From Udeniomyces pyricola (lineage: Eukaryota > Basidiomycota > Tremellomycetes > Cystofilobasidiales > Mrakiaceae), in assembly GCA_039545295.1 (NCBI GenBank), contig BCIK01000001.1, positions 992,001 through 1,056,000 of the forward strand: a stretch of DNA of 64,000 nt, read 5' to 3'. A model generated the notes under the pieces. The model did not search any database. It had not been told where the DNA came from and was given only the letters and a program-made list of their open reading frames with translations. The position numbers and the translations under genes are program-made. Shown in pieces: positions 1 through 21,956 of this stretch. Positions within the stretch are counted from its first letter, which is position 1; each line of letters starts with the position of its first letter.

Positions 1-58
1 CACTGACTTGTCTTCCTGCATCCCTTTTTTTCTTTCTTCTGTCTTTGTCTGGTTGTAG

Positions 59-527
59 GGAGGCTATCTTCCGATTGTTGGGACTCCCATCCTCGACTGT
101 CGTCGATTACAAGCTTAATTCCGAGTACGTTATGTTGTATACATACATACATATTCATCCCCCCCCCCCTCCCCCCGGCTCCATTTTTTCCGTTCTTTCC
201 CGTCCCGGCTTGGGGTCCCCCTTCTTTCCCTGTTTCTGTCCTGATCCAAACCGTGCTAACCACCTACCCTCCCTCTCTTCCTTCTCCCTTCCCTCCTTCT
301 GTTCTTTCCTTCCCTCATCGTCCCTTCCTCCCCTCTGCTCCCCCCCCCCCAACCTCAGTCTCATACACTCAACCTCGCGCCCGACCGTGCTCGAGCGGAC
401 GCATAGTCTCCGGAACGGCGAAGATGGCCTCAGTAGGAGAACTGGTGGGCCGATTGGGGCGACGGCGGCGGCGATCGGGTCTGCTGCTGCGTCGTCTGGT
501 GCGGGGACAGGAGGAGGGGATCTTTAA
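59..527 (+). CDS. C-terminal fragment of an unidentified protein (5' end outside the window)
   Basis: I read two exons, 59-124 and 359-527. The first follows an acceptor TTGTAG ending at 58. The intron 125-358 starts GTACGT and ends CCTCAG after a long pyrimidine tract. Joined, they give EAIFRLLGLPSSTVVDYKL, then a segment containing LIHSTSRPTVLERTHSLRN, then a small-residue tail rich in Gly and Ala before a stop. The two exons are in frame with each other, and the intron is 234 bases (3n) and open in that frame, so an ORF finder reports one uninterrupted ORF. I do not recognise the family and give no function. The coding interpretation rests on splice signals and on the non-repetitive protein either side of the intron. 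The gene begins left of the window, so its length and start are unknown. Confidence 0.5.
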
Positions 528-556
528 TCAAAGTTTTAAAAAAAGAGAAAGAAAAA

Positions 557-622
557 NNNNNNNNNNNNNNNNNNNNNNNNNNNNNNNNNNNNNNNNNNNN
601 NNNNNNNNNNNNNNNNNNNNNN
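557..622. other. Assembly gap (66 Ns)
   Basis: Sixty-six consecutive Ns follow an A-rich stretch and precede a C-rich stretch. Any 3' UTR or further exon of the leftmost gene fragment cannot be judged across it. Confidence 0.99.
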
Positions 623-1566
623 CCCATCCACCCACCCACTTTCCCCTTCCCCTCCCTTCCCATTCTTCTTCTTTACTTCTTGAAAGAAGGATAACAAAAA
701 AAAGAACTTCTCATTTTATGTGTTTGTTTGTTTGTGTATGTGTGTGTGTGTGTGTAGGGGTTTAAGTTGGGTCATTTTCGGGACCTGATCATCCGACGCG
801 GCGCCCGACGCTAGACGTGACGTGACGATCGACGTTCATGGTCATATTTCCGAAAAGACCTGGCATGGCATGCATGCATGCATTGATCCGAACGATGAAG
901 CAAAACGGCCGACGACTCGGCATCATCACGAGAAACACGAGACTTAAAGCTAATAGAGGGAGGGTGATCATACGCATTGGAATCGTTTGGCAAACACTAT
1001 ATTTGCAGTATGCTTGAGTGATTGATTTCTAACAACATATAGAACATGACTTATCTTCTTCAACTCCAATCTCATGGGGAATCTTCCGGCGCTTCTTCTT
1101 GCAAATGAGTCAAACGAGGAAGGATTGTTTCGAAGTCGGAGTTGTTCTTTCAGACAGGAGGCAAAGAAAACACACACACGTCTTTGCATAGCTTGAAAAG
1201 AAAGGGCCGGAAAGAGAGAGAAAAGAAAGAAGACATAAAGGAAAAAAAGAAGGAAGAAGAAAGACATAAATAAGAACTAAATAAGAAAAGCCATAATAGA
1301 AAACGAAGCTGAAAGGTAAAAAAAACATGTCGAGGAGGGTCAATATGGGAGACCGGACGACGTTCATCGCCCCCCAGCCCCTCGCCCCCTTCCACCATCC
1401 CATGCTTTGTCTTCCCCCTTTGCTCATTTCCCTTTCTCCATCACCATCACGCACAACCAACGCTTCACCCCGTCCTTTAAGCCCAAACATCCGTTCATCA
1501 TCTCCTCCTACCATCCCGCACGTCCCTCAACTCTGGGCGCCACGAGGATCGACCGGTCACCTGTAT
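623..1566. other. Intergenic region with TG and GCAT microsatellites and a polypurine stretch
   Basis: No gene is supported here. A (TG)n run lies at about 731-757. A short GCAT repeat lies at about 862-882. A purine-rich stretch at about 1195-1275 is followed by a pyrimidine-rich one to about 1450. The right end is the downstream flank of the minus-strand SDH3 gene. The ORFs on both strands are low-complexity and lack splice-supported or family-like protein. Confidence 0.6.
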
Positions 1567-3248
1567 TTAGAGCATGGCGAGCCAGACGGAAGAAGCAAGG
1601 GTCAAGCCAATGACGGCGTAGCCCGACTGGGTGACGGCCTTGACAGAGAGGACTGAGTTTGAGTTGAGCCGAAATTTGCATCGCAAAGCAAGAAGAAAGG
1701 GGGGGGGGGGNGGGAGGCAAAAACAAACGATCACAGTCGAGGGGTTAGAAAAAGATATATGCGACATCAAAAGGTTCGTCGTCAACAGACGATTCCCGAC
1801 CATTGAGAAAAAGGACCCAGGGAGAAAAGAATGAAATAATAGGTAAAACGCGAAGCGTCATACGCACTGTAACCAATGTCCCAGAGAAGGTGTCGGATAC
1901 CGTTCCACGAGTGGTAGGTGAAAGGAACAGCAGCGGTGAACTTGAGGGCCGACTTGAGCCAAGCAGGGAAAGCTGAACGAGGTACAGCAACGTGAACCGA
2001 AGGGCAACAGCAAAGAACAGGCGAGATGGCAAAGAAGACAGAGAAGGAAAGAAGTGGATGGAGGTCAGCGGACGTGAAGAGAGAAACTCAAAGACCAAGG
2101 GGATGTTCGGATTTAGCGGCAGGCACACGAACAGGAGACAAAGTCGATAAGATGGGCGCCATCGACGGCAGGGAGCCAGGGGTTGAAAAGGTAGAGAATA
2201 CCACCAATGTAGAGACCTGTAACGGGGTAAACAGATAGTGGCAAGGGACCACAAGGTAGGTAAAGGAGAGAGCGAAATCAGCAGATGGTCGTGTCGTCTC
2301 GGTCGGATTCTTAGGAGCATACACGGCATAATGGGATCGACAGGCCCCTGTGTTCTCTGAGCGGTCACGACCACACCGGCGGACCACACAGCGCTTCCTA
2401 CCCGAGTGGCTTCTACTGATCTCCTGAATACATCCAGAGCCCGTGAACCTCGTACCACTACACTTTTAGGCGCTGGCTTTCTGTGTGGTGGCCCTCCTCG
2501 TCGACCGCTTCACTTCCTGCCCCGTTTTCCCCTACTCTTCCCCGCGCGCCAGGCTCAACTCTCCGTCTTTCGGTTCGCAATCAACACTAACCGGCGCTAA
2601 GTCCGACACCGGTAACTCGGTTGGCAATGGATCCGAGCCAGGTGATCTGAGGCTGGTAGATGGTGAAGTGAGGCGAGTTGGGTCGGGCGGCTCGCTGAAC
2701 GTTGAGGTGGGTGATGGACTCGGTCGGGGTCATCGAGTGGGTCGGGATCGCCGCAGGTCGCTGGTTGGGCGTGCTCGGAGTGGGAGACGATCGGTTAGGG
2801 GTGGTCATGAGGGTTCTGTGATGGAAACATGATCCGAGATGCGCATTGAGTAGGAGAAACGGACAAGGCAGTTAGGAAGGTTATCCCATGAAGAGCATAG
2901 GAGAGATCATCAAAGCCAAAGGCGAAAAGCGCGACATACCGGAAAGCCTGGGCCGAGTACTTGAGCTCTGCATAAAGAATCGAACCCGGATGCAAGCGGG
3001 TCAGTGATGAGCGTGACGTACGGTGTCGAGCAGTGCACAGGTAAGAGAAGTGCGACGGGAAAGAGAGAGGGCAAGGAGGGGAGAAGACCAAGCGGGGTCG
3101 TATTCGGGGCATCCTCATTGGCGGATCGACTCGAGACGGGGGCAGGAAAGAGACGGAGTCAGAGCAAGAAGCAATGGTATTACTACTCACGAGACTTGGA
3201 GGCAAGCGAAGGAATGGACCTTCGTCCGACGAGGGAGACGGCGAACAT
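1567..3248 (-). CDS. SDH3: Succinate dehydrogenase cytochrome b subunit (complex II, SDHC/Sdh3), mitochondrial
   Basis: This is a membrane-anchor subunit of complex II, which binds heme b and ubiquinone in the inner mitochondrial membrane. Exons on the minus strand are 3191-3248, 2940-2967, 2592-2815, 2133-2216, 1868-1972 and 1567-1652. All phases join, giving 194 residues, a usual length for fungal Sdh3. The start at 3248 gives MFAVSLVGRRSIPSLASKS, a basic, Ser-rich mitochondrial presequence. The mature part carries the family motifs RPNSPHFTIYQPQ and SIANRVTGVGLSAG (residues about 80-105), then HLIDFVSSFP, then the quinone/heme segment TYHSWNGIRHLLWDIG, and a last transmembrane helix SGYAVIGLTLASSVWLAML. 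Exon 2 is only 28 bases. The gene is transcribed away from the SLC35F gene on its right. Identity is secure. The first two exons are inferred from splice sites and targeting character. Confidence 0.93.
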
Positions 3249-3627
3249 GGCGATGGAGTGGGACAAAGGGCGGGGAGTAGTGGGATGGAGAGGGAGAAAG
3301 AGGGAGAGCGAGGAGGATGAGGAGAGGCAGGAACTGGCAAGGGCAAACGAGGGAGGTGGTTTCGCAATCGAAAGGCAGCGAAAGGGATCGCCGTTATTGA
3401 GTTCTCAGTCCAGTTCAGTATATACCTTTTTTCCTTGCATTTTCGACCGCTTTATCCAGTCGGGCCAAGTTGGGCTCTCTCATAATTCCCACCAAATAAT
3501 AAGAGTCATTTATCGTCCAGTCTTTCACCAGCTTGCACACTTCCACCCTCCCCAACCTCCCTTCCCCCCATCCCTCCCAGCAAGGCTTTCTTAGGACGTT
3601 TTCCTTGCCCACTTCCTTCCCCCTAAA
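3249..3627. promoter_or_regulatory. Divergent intergenic region between SDH3 and the SLC35F gene
   Basis: These 379 bases separate two outward-facing start codons, so they must hold both promoters and 5' UTRs. The SLC35F side is strongly C/T-rich (about 3540-3625), which is common just upstream of start codons in this window. I see no clear TATA box or named operator. Confidence 0.5.
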
Positions 3628-5867
3628 ATGTCCAAATCAGATACCTCCTCCCTCCCACACGAGCACGTCCTTGTGCCGACCCTTTCCCAGCACGCAGGCT
3701 CAACCTCTGTTCATGGCGACGAAATCAGCTCCCATCCGTACATCCCTTCGCACGCTGATTCTAAACTCAATACCAAACCCGTTTACACCGAGGATGCTCC
3801 TGACTCCGTTGAGAAACCCGACCAGACACCTACAGCCATGCGAACGCCGATCGAGTGGTCGAGCCCTCGGGCGTTTGGTCAATCCTTCGTCGCTCGTCTC
3901 CGCGAGATTTGTACCAAGCGATTCCTTCTCTGCCTCTTGGCGGGCCAGATCATCTCGTGGTGTATCACCTCCACCAACACTGTCACGACCGAACTAGTTT
4001 CTCACGGCTTCAACTTGCCCACGACTCAGACGTTCTTCACGTGAGTCGAAAAACCGTTGCCACCGGAATGGCTGTTGCCCGACTCACCCGCTGATATCGA
4101 CCTGGTTCACTTTGGCTATTCGTGTATACCAAAAGGTACTTTGCCCTCTGTGTCATCTACACTCCTTACACTATCTACCGATACGGCTGGAAAGGTGCGT
4201 TCCTTGGATCTGCGTAAATGAAGACGAGGGAAGTGGGCGAGGTGCTCGACCAGTAGATTCAGGGCACCTTTCTCTTCCGTCGCGAATACGCAGCTGATTT
4301 AAGCTATGGTGTCTGGTACTTTCATTTTGACAGGATGGTTCAAGCTCATCTACAAGGACGGCTGGAAGTACGCTATCCTCGGTGCTCTTGATATGGAGGG
4401 TGAGCTTTGCTTTTCGCACTATTCTCCTGCCTGGTTCTAAACGCTACCATCATCGTCGCTTGCTTCTGACCTATCTCCTCTATTTGTGGTCTGTTGCGTG
4501 TTCTTTTGTGGGTATATAGGAAACTTCCTTGTCGTCAAAGCGTATCAATACACCAATCTGCTCTCGTGCATGCTCCTCGACGCTTGGGCTATTCCTTGCT
4601 GCATGTTCTTCAGCTTCGTCCTGATGAGGACGCGCTACAAGTGGTCCCAGCTCATCGGCATTTTCATCTGCATTGGAGGACTTGCCTTGCTTGTAGGAAG
4701 CGACCAGATCACCAACAAGGACTACCCAGCCGCCGTGAGACTCTTCACATACTTGTTTCTCCCTTCGCTACTGGGTTCCGCCGCGTCCTATGACTGACAT
4801 TTTTACTTCTTTTGGGGTCGATCTTTGATACTTTAGAACATGGCTCTTGGTGATGGATACATGATTGTCGGAGCGACTCTCTATGGATGCACGAACGCTC
4901 TGGAAGAGTTCCTCATTCGTCGCCGACCGTTGTATGAGGTTGTTGGCCAGCTGGGCATGTGGGCCATGATCTGGAACATTATTCAAGCCGTGCGTTTTCC
5001 CATCCATCTGTATTCTTGTTCCAAACTGTTTGAGATATTCAACCGAAACTGACTGGCATCGTGCAATGATTTGGTCCTTCTCTAGGGCGCTATCGAAGGT
5101 CATCTTTGGAAGGAGACTAGTTGGTCGCCAGCTGTCATTGGATTCGTAAGTCTTACCTTCTTTAGGATCCTGCTCCTTCCAAATCTCATTGTTATGATTA
5201 TATGCAAAGAACTGATGCCGATTGCTACCCATGCTCCAAACTATTGGCAACATACCCTTTGCACAGCTCTTCGTGTACACGTTTTCTCTGTTTATCTTGT
5301 ACACTCTTGCTCCACTTTTGTATCGCTCGGCTTCGTCTGTGTACTACAACCTTTCTCTTCGTGAGTCTACCTCGTTTATATGGATAAGAGTATAACGGGG
5401 GTTCCGCGCTGGTACGAGGCTATCTCTAGTATCTCATCGTGGGCTATCTACTGACGCTCCTGATGACTCCCCCATCCGCTCATCGTCAACAGTCACTAGC
5501 GACTTCTGGGGTCTCATTATCGCACTTGGATTGTTCCATTACGAGCCTGTGAGTTTAGAATCGAAAATAATTCAGCTCAAGCAGTCATGTTTCGCTTTTT
5601 TGCGTTGCTGTTTTCTGTGTTTCTTTCCTGGCTTCCTCTGACTTTCCGATGCATGTTTCTATCGAACTCTCCCAACTCTTCCAGTACTGGCTTTACTTCG
5701 TCGCTTTCGTCGTTGTTATTGTCGGCCTCGTCGTTTACTTCTGGTCTTCTCCCCCGGAGGCCGAGAACGAGCTCATCGTTGGTCGACCCGGCTATGTCAA
5801 CCAAGGCGAGCTCGCCGACACTGAGCGTGTCGCGGGGCTCGATGCCGGAGGAAAAATCCGAGGCTAA
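3628..5867 (+). CDS. SLC35F-family (DUF914) membrane transporter
   Basis: This is a predicted member of the drug/metabolite transporter superfamily, SLC35F1/F2/F6-like branch. These are ten-helix carriers of organelle or plasma membranes; the substrate cannot be told from sequence. Exons are 3628-4040, 4136-4194, 4334-4399, 4520-4734, 4837-4989, 5086-5145, 5267-5360, 5493-5548 and 5685-5867. They join in phase to 432 residues. A polar N-terminus of about 90 residues precedes the helices. Family-typical blocks are YTPYTIYRYGWKG, GALDMEGNFLVVKAYQYTN, LLDAWAIPCCMFFSF, IGGLALLVGSDQ, GATLYGCTNALEEFLIRR and the last helix YWLYFVAFVVVIVGLVVYFW. The C-terminal tail of about 40 residues is charged and cytosolic. 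Start 3628 is the first in-frame ATG after a pyrimidine-rich leader. Its upstream neighbour SDH3 faces away. The family call is confident; the substrate is unknown. Confidence 0.9.
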
Positions 5868-6502
5868 AGGACCGACATCGAGGATGTTTGATGGATCGAT
5901 GTGCTTCAGTTCTGTTGGTATCTGGTCCCTTTTTTGTTTTGCTTTTGTTTAGATAACCTTAATTCTGCTTGATCTTTTACGTGAGCTGCTTTCTCTCTCT
6001 TTCTCTCCCTCTCTTTGCTTTGCTTGTACGGGCGTTTCTATGTAGTGGGCCGACGGAGGCGGGTGCGAATCTATCTACGCCCCAGCTCTTGTGGTCTTGT
6101 TTCTGTCTCGTTCATCTCGCCTTTTCCTTTCTCTCTTGGGCTTCTTTCCGGTTTGATCCACATTCTGTCATGAGGTTTTTGGTCGAAGCTGCGCTGTTTT
6201 TATATATATATATATATATAGGAACCATCTTATGTTCCTGCTTCGGTTGAAAAGAACGATGGGCCTAAACGAGAAGAAAAACATAATTGAGCGATCGATA
6301 ATATATCATCGTATCTATACACGTCCAACTACCATGACGAAAAGCCGGCCTCTGACCATCATCATCTCACACTCTCGCCACTTTCCTTGTCTCCCTTCCT
6401 CATCCCTTTAGTATCATCCCAACCTCATTTGATCGGCCGATCATCTAATCAACTACATACTCCCCTTCACCCTTCCTACCCACTGGCCCGCTTCTCGATC
6501 CC
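5868..6502. other. Intergenic region between the SLC35F gene and TOR, with a (TA)n run
   Basis: The region holds the 3' flank of the SLC35F gene and the promoter of TOR. A (TA)n run lies at about 6200-6221. A C/T-rich leader lies at about 6360-6500, directly before the TOR start. No gene is supported. Confidence 0.55.
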
Positions 6503-17438
<10,936 letters not shown>

Positions 17439-18496
17439 AACGTATCAAGCCACACGACGATACTCGTGGAGATCTAGCTTGCTTTCTTCCTCGACCTCTC
17501 CTTATTTATTTTCCCGGTCTTTTCCGGAAAGTTTTTCTTTTTGCTCTCTCCCTTTGGTTCTTCACTCCTTCCGCTCTGTCCATCTCTAGCTCTGACGATC
17601 TTGACGATACCTTGACGACCTTTCCCCCTTCCCTCTCTCCCTATCTTTCCTTATCCCCCCCCCCCCCTCCCCCATTTTCGTCTGAGGGTTTGCTCTCGCT
17701 AATCTGTGCTCTTTATTCCTTTTCTCTCACTCCTCCTTTCCTTTTTCCATTCTTGTAAACTTTCTCTTTCTTCTTTTCTCTATCTCTCTTCTTTCCGTCT
17801 CTGTCTCGGTGTTCCTCTTGTTCTTTCTTTCCTGTTCTTCTTTTGCCTTCTTCCTGCCGGCGTCCAGAACAAATCTATCTAGCCCGTCTCCTTTCTTCTT
17901 CCTCTCTTTTGTCTTTTTCTTTCTTCTGGTCGATCGCATGCATCCTATTCTTGAAACGATATTCCGTCAGCGAGGTGGAAACTCGGACCGTAGAATCGAG
18001 AACGCGATGTGGTTGATTCAAAACTCAATAGGATCATCATCGTTTCCCTCCTGGCGATCTTGTTTCAATTAATTTTTGCAGCTCACCCTCTACGAATGCA
18101 TGCGCTTGTTACATACATATTCCGCTTATATCTTCGACAATCGTACTAAATCGGATACGCGCGATCGATCGAGTTACTATCGATTTGGTAAACAGGCTAA
18201 TTACAACATAATAGTACATCATGACTCCACACGACATCTCATTTCTCTTCCCCCCCCCCCTTTTTTCGGCCTGATGCGATGTGATGTTGATTTGAGTATC
18301 GCCGTCGGCTCAGAATATCGATCATCAATGAGCATGAGCACTGAGCATCTCTGTCAACTGCTTCCTCTCCACACACTGATCCATGTGGAACGATCGAGCG
18401 AGCGCGTCGAGTTCTAAAGCACAGAAAAGGCGAGCCCAAAAAAAGGATCAAGGGGGGGGGGGTGGGTTAAGGAGGGACGGGAGGGTGCGATGAGAG
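17439..18496. other. Convergent intergenic region between TOR and the GH5 gene
   Basis: Two genes point into this 1.06-kb stretch, so it holds both 3' flanks. The left half (to about 17935) is almost continuous C/T-rich sequence with a C run at 17655-17667. The right half is of mixed composition with a C run at about 18250-18259 and a G run at about 18452-18460. I see no gene. The open frames over the C/T-rich part encode only Ser/Leu/Phe low-complexity sequence. Confidence 0.55.
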
Positions 18497-21337
18497 TCAG
18501 TCCTGCAGCCATCGTAGAGCAATGGTCGCTTGCTCCAAAGAAAGAAGAAGAAGAAGAAGAAAACAAAGGCAGAAGAACACATTCGTCGGCCCCGATAGCG
18601 GCTTGCAGCTTGCAGCTAACTTACCTTCGAACGAGCAATTCCGGAAGTTTTCGGCAAACCGCATCTGCAGGCAATCGGCAACGAGCGTGTTGCGGGTGAC
18701 TCTCATGAGATGTTGCTTAGTCCGCCAGGTCTGGAAGAGAAAGGCCATAAAACGTATCAAAGTGGAGGAAAAGGATGGGGCCGGGGGAGAGAAAGGGGGG
18801 GGGGGGAGAGGCGTTGATTGTCAGGTTTTCAATACAATCTCAGAATAGTAGGCAAAAGAACAACATGGCTGGTCTGAATCGAGCCTGTTCGTAGTGTAGA
18901 CTGGATAGTTTGATAATAACGAACCTTAGGGTACTTTCCCTCGACTTCAGGAGCGTTGTCGATGATCCACTTCTCGAGCGGGTCAAAGATGTGCTTGACA
19001 GCTAACCGAACCACACATCCACACCCACACAAAATGAAGAAACAGCACAGGTTCAGTAACCATGGCGAGTCAGAGATAATCCAGCCGCCAAGTGACAACA
19101 AAAATTCTGGGCAGGGAGGCGGCGGCCAAAGCAGACGGACGACACATACGAGCTTCGGAACAACCCCACTCGTCCAATGCCATGTTTCGCTTGAAGTCCA
19201 ACCACGATTGAAGACGCTTGATCCAAGGCGAGTCGGGTGAGACAGAAACCATGCCTGTAAGCCCCGTGGGCGACCAACAACATACCGTGGGTCAGTTGAT
19301 TGACCACTTTTTGATGCAGGGAAAGTGAGCGACGAAGGAGTTATGAACCCAATATATATATATATATATAATCGTACCTTGGAAACCAATGTCCTTGTAC
19401 GTCCAGATCGACCAATGAATCCTTTCCTCGTCGTACAACTTGAGTTGCTCGGAGCAAGCAAAGAACCTCGCTTTATTGATGGCGTTGTACTCGGGCCCGT
19501 CCTGCCTCTCGTTGGCGTAGACGGGTCCCCACTCCCCGTTCCAGATGGGCACGTTGTGCTCTTTCATGTAGCCAATCTTGCGCTGGAAGCTGCGCTTGAG
19601 CTTGTCTTTTTGTTCCGGAGAGCCAACGAATGTCTCGCCTAGGGGGAAGCCGTAAGTCGTGTCTGATGGGAAGAGAGGGAGAAAGAAAACGACATAGAAG
19701 AATGGAAATTGGGCATTCAGTTCGGATGCCCCGACAGGCATTTTATCAAGAAGTATCGACCTGTGCTGAACTCTACATACAGTCGTGGCAGGCATAGACA
19801 CTGTTGGGCAGTGGAGCCTCAAACTGAGTAAAGTCGGCAGCCTGTGAAAGAAAAATTGTCAGACCGGGAGGAGCTTGATGGGTCAAGTCATTAACCGGTC
19901 AGAGCACGAGAGCAGAACGAACCCAAGTGTTGCCATCCCAGCTTCATGAGAGAGGATAAAAACGATCAGCTTATCGATGTTCAAGTCTGCCGATTGTACT
20001 CATGATATGTAGATGAGGTTGAACTAGACTCACAAGAGGATGTGGTCTGGGTCGACCTTTCGGATTGCCTTTTCGCATTGGTTCATCCACTTGACTAGTC
20101 TCACGCCTTGGGGATCACATGGCTATCCAAAGTTTGGTAAGGAGCATGAGGGAAACGAAAGCGTCTATCAGCGAGCGAACCAGGCGAGGGACCGAGAAAG
20201 GCGAACGAGCCAGGTTTACCTCATTCATCGGGTTGTAACCTGATTGCAGTACAGAACGAAGACATGATGAGCATGATGAAGAGTAGGGTGCAAAAATCGG
20301 AAACTGACTCCTAGCCCGTGAATTAAACTTACCAGCAATCCATCGGTTACCCTTGTACTTAGCTGCTAACTGTTCCCACATCCAGATACCACGCTCTTGG
20401 AAATCCTTGTGGTCCCAGAAATGGGCGTGGTTCGTAAGGTTGTCTGCGTGCCAGTCGTTGTTCTGACCGCCGGGCAAGGCGTGTAGATCGATGACGGTGT
20501 AGATTTCGTGCCTGGAACAGATGTCGATCAATCGATCGAGATGCTTGAAGCCTTGAGGCTTTAGGACTCGGGGATTCATGTCGTCCTCAAAGTCTGGTAC
20601 AGCAAAAGGGCAGTAGAAAAAGAATGCGTTGGCCATGCTCCTTCAACATGATTCCTTTTTTGGACGATGATCCGATGATTATACTCACGTCGATAGTTGA
20701 TAGGGATTCGAATGCAGTTCAGTCCGCACTTTTTGAAGTAGACGGCATCGGCCTCGGTGAAGAAGTACTCGAGAAACTGGTGGCAACAAGGTCAGTCCGG
20801 ACAATCGACTTGGCGGAAACTCGGTCGTAAAGCGAGAGATGGGGCAAATAATGGACTCGAGAGGTACGACATACCTTGTCAAAGAAGTATTCGTACTTCT
20901 CCTCACCGAGGACCTCCTTCATAGCTGCTCGGTGCATGATTTCATGGCCCCTGGTATGAGCAAAGGAGCAGACGACAAGCAGACAGGGACGCGGCGACAC
21001 AAGCAGATGGGTGCCGGACATACGTCGCACGTCGGGAAGTGAAAGACCGGTCAGCACCGAGGATTCGGTTTGATGCGACAGCCCATCTACATGTGTAAAA
21101 TACATAGGTAGTTCACTCACGGATAGCCGGTAATGAAATTCTCCATGTTCATCCATCCTCCGAGACCTGCCTAGATAAACCAGTCGGTGCGATACGGACG
21201 GTATGAGTAATCGTCATCACTGTTTGACGGGTGAGTAAGGATAACATCGATCGATCTGACGCAGCACCACTTACCCCTCGGAGCAGGACCTCTTTGCCGT
21301 CCTCGTCGACGATTTGGTTGCCTTTGACTGAGAGCAT
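18497..21337 (-). CDS. Glycoside hydrolase family 5 (cellulase-type) enzyme, no signal peptide seen
   Basis: This is a retaining glycosidase of clan GH-A; substrate and subfamily are not assigned. I start it at 21337 with MLSVKGNQIVDEDGKEVLLRG, which splices to GAGLGGWMNMENFITGYPGHE. Later exons give CGLNCIRIPINYRHFEDD, VIDLHALPGGQNNDWHADN and YKGNRWIAGYNPMNEPCDP, where the Glu of NEP is the expected acid/base. Next come WDGNTWAADFTQFEAPLP and VPIWNGEWGPVYANE, where the Glu of NGEW is the expected nucleophile. Then follow WSIWTYKDIGFQG and a C-terminal helical part including FDPLEKWIIDNAPEVEGKYPK. About ten or more exons are needed. The N-terminus has no hydrophobic signal, so an intracellular location is inferred unless an unseen upstream exon exists. 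The last exon and stop near 18497 are the weakest part. It converges with TOR. Confidence 0.82.
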
Positions 21338-21956
21338 AGCTGACTTGTGTAGGAGATGGGGTAGTGATACGGGAATGGAGGTTCTTTGGAAGATCACGGG
21401 AAGGACGAAAAGCAGGCTTTTTGATCAACGCCCTAATCGAGGTGCGCAGGCGGACCGGGCTGCCGATGCGCCGATGCCATGAGGGATCTTCCGGACAAAG
21501 TCCGCCCGCACATTGTGTTGCACTGTGATGTAACAGCTGCCTGCTCCACCGGAGCAAACTATGCGTGGGTTACTTGATTATGTAAGGAGAATTCCGATAT
21601 GCAAGGGCAAAGTGCAAGGGGTCTTTAGCCATCCAAGCCATAAGTGATGCATGAATCGGTGATACTTCTCGCGGTCTAATTGAGTTAGGCCCGCAGCAAA
21701 ATCTTGCCAAATCCAAGTCGTCTTTCCTCTTTAGTGACTAGTGACGAAGGGTTAAGAAATGTCCAAACTGACATACTGATGAGCTGTGACCGACTGATAG
21801 TTTGGTCTACGAGCGATACTTGCGATATACAGACATCCTTAGATTGTCCGGTAAGACACGATGCATGGCTTTGACATTCACGTGTCCCCACAAGGCTGTA
21901 AAGATGTGCTTAGTTCGCGAGATCTCAGTATGAGATTATGTGTTCAACATACGTTC
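21338..21956. other. Intergenic region between GH5 and MTU1 genes
   Basis: These 619 bases lie upstream of the GH5 start and downstream of the MTU1 stop; both genes run leftward. The sequence is of ordinary composition, and I see no gene, repeat or clear regulatory motif. It presumably contains the GH5 promoter. Confidence 0.5.

Noticed and set aside
253..765. Plus-strand ORF spanning the N gap
   Set aside because: It is continuous only because Ns translate as X. The protein on the right is a TG-repeat product.
1327..1656. Plus-strand ORF beside SDH3
   Set aside because: Its 3' part is antisense to the last SDH3 exon and the rest is low-complexity Pro/Ser sequence.
2950..3000. A GGGTTCGATTC-like string on the minus strand resembling a tRNA T-arm
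   Set aside because: No matching D-arm, anticodon arm or acceptor stem is found around it, and it lies in an SDH3 intron. No tRNA was seen elsewhere.
17439..17960. C/T-rich ORFs downstream of TOR
   Set aside because: TOR ends with the FATC tail at 17438. The downstream frames encode only low-complexity Leu/Ser/Phe.
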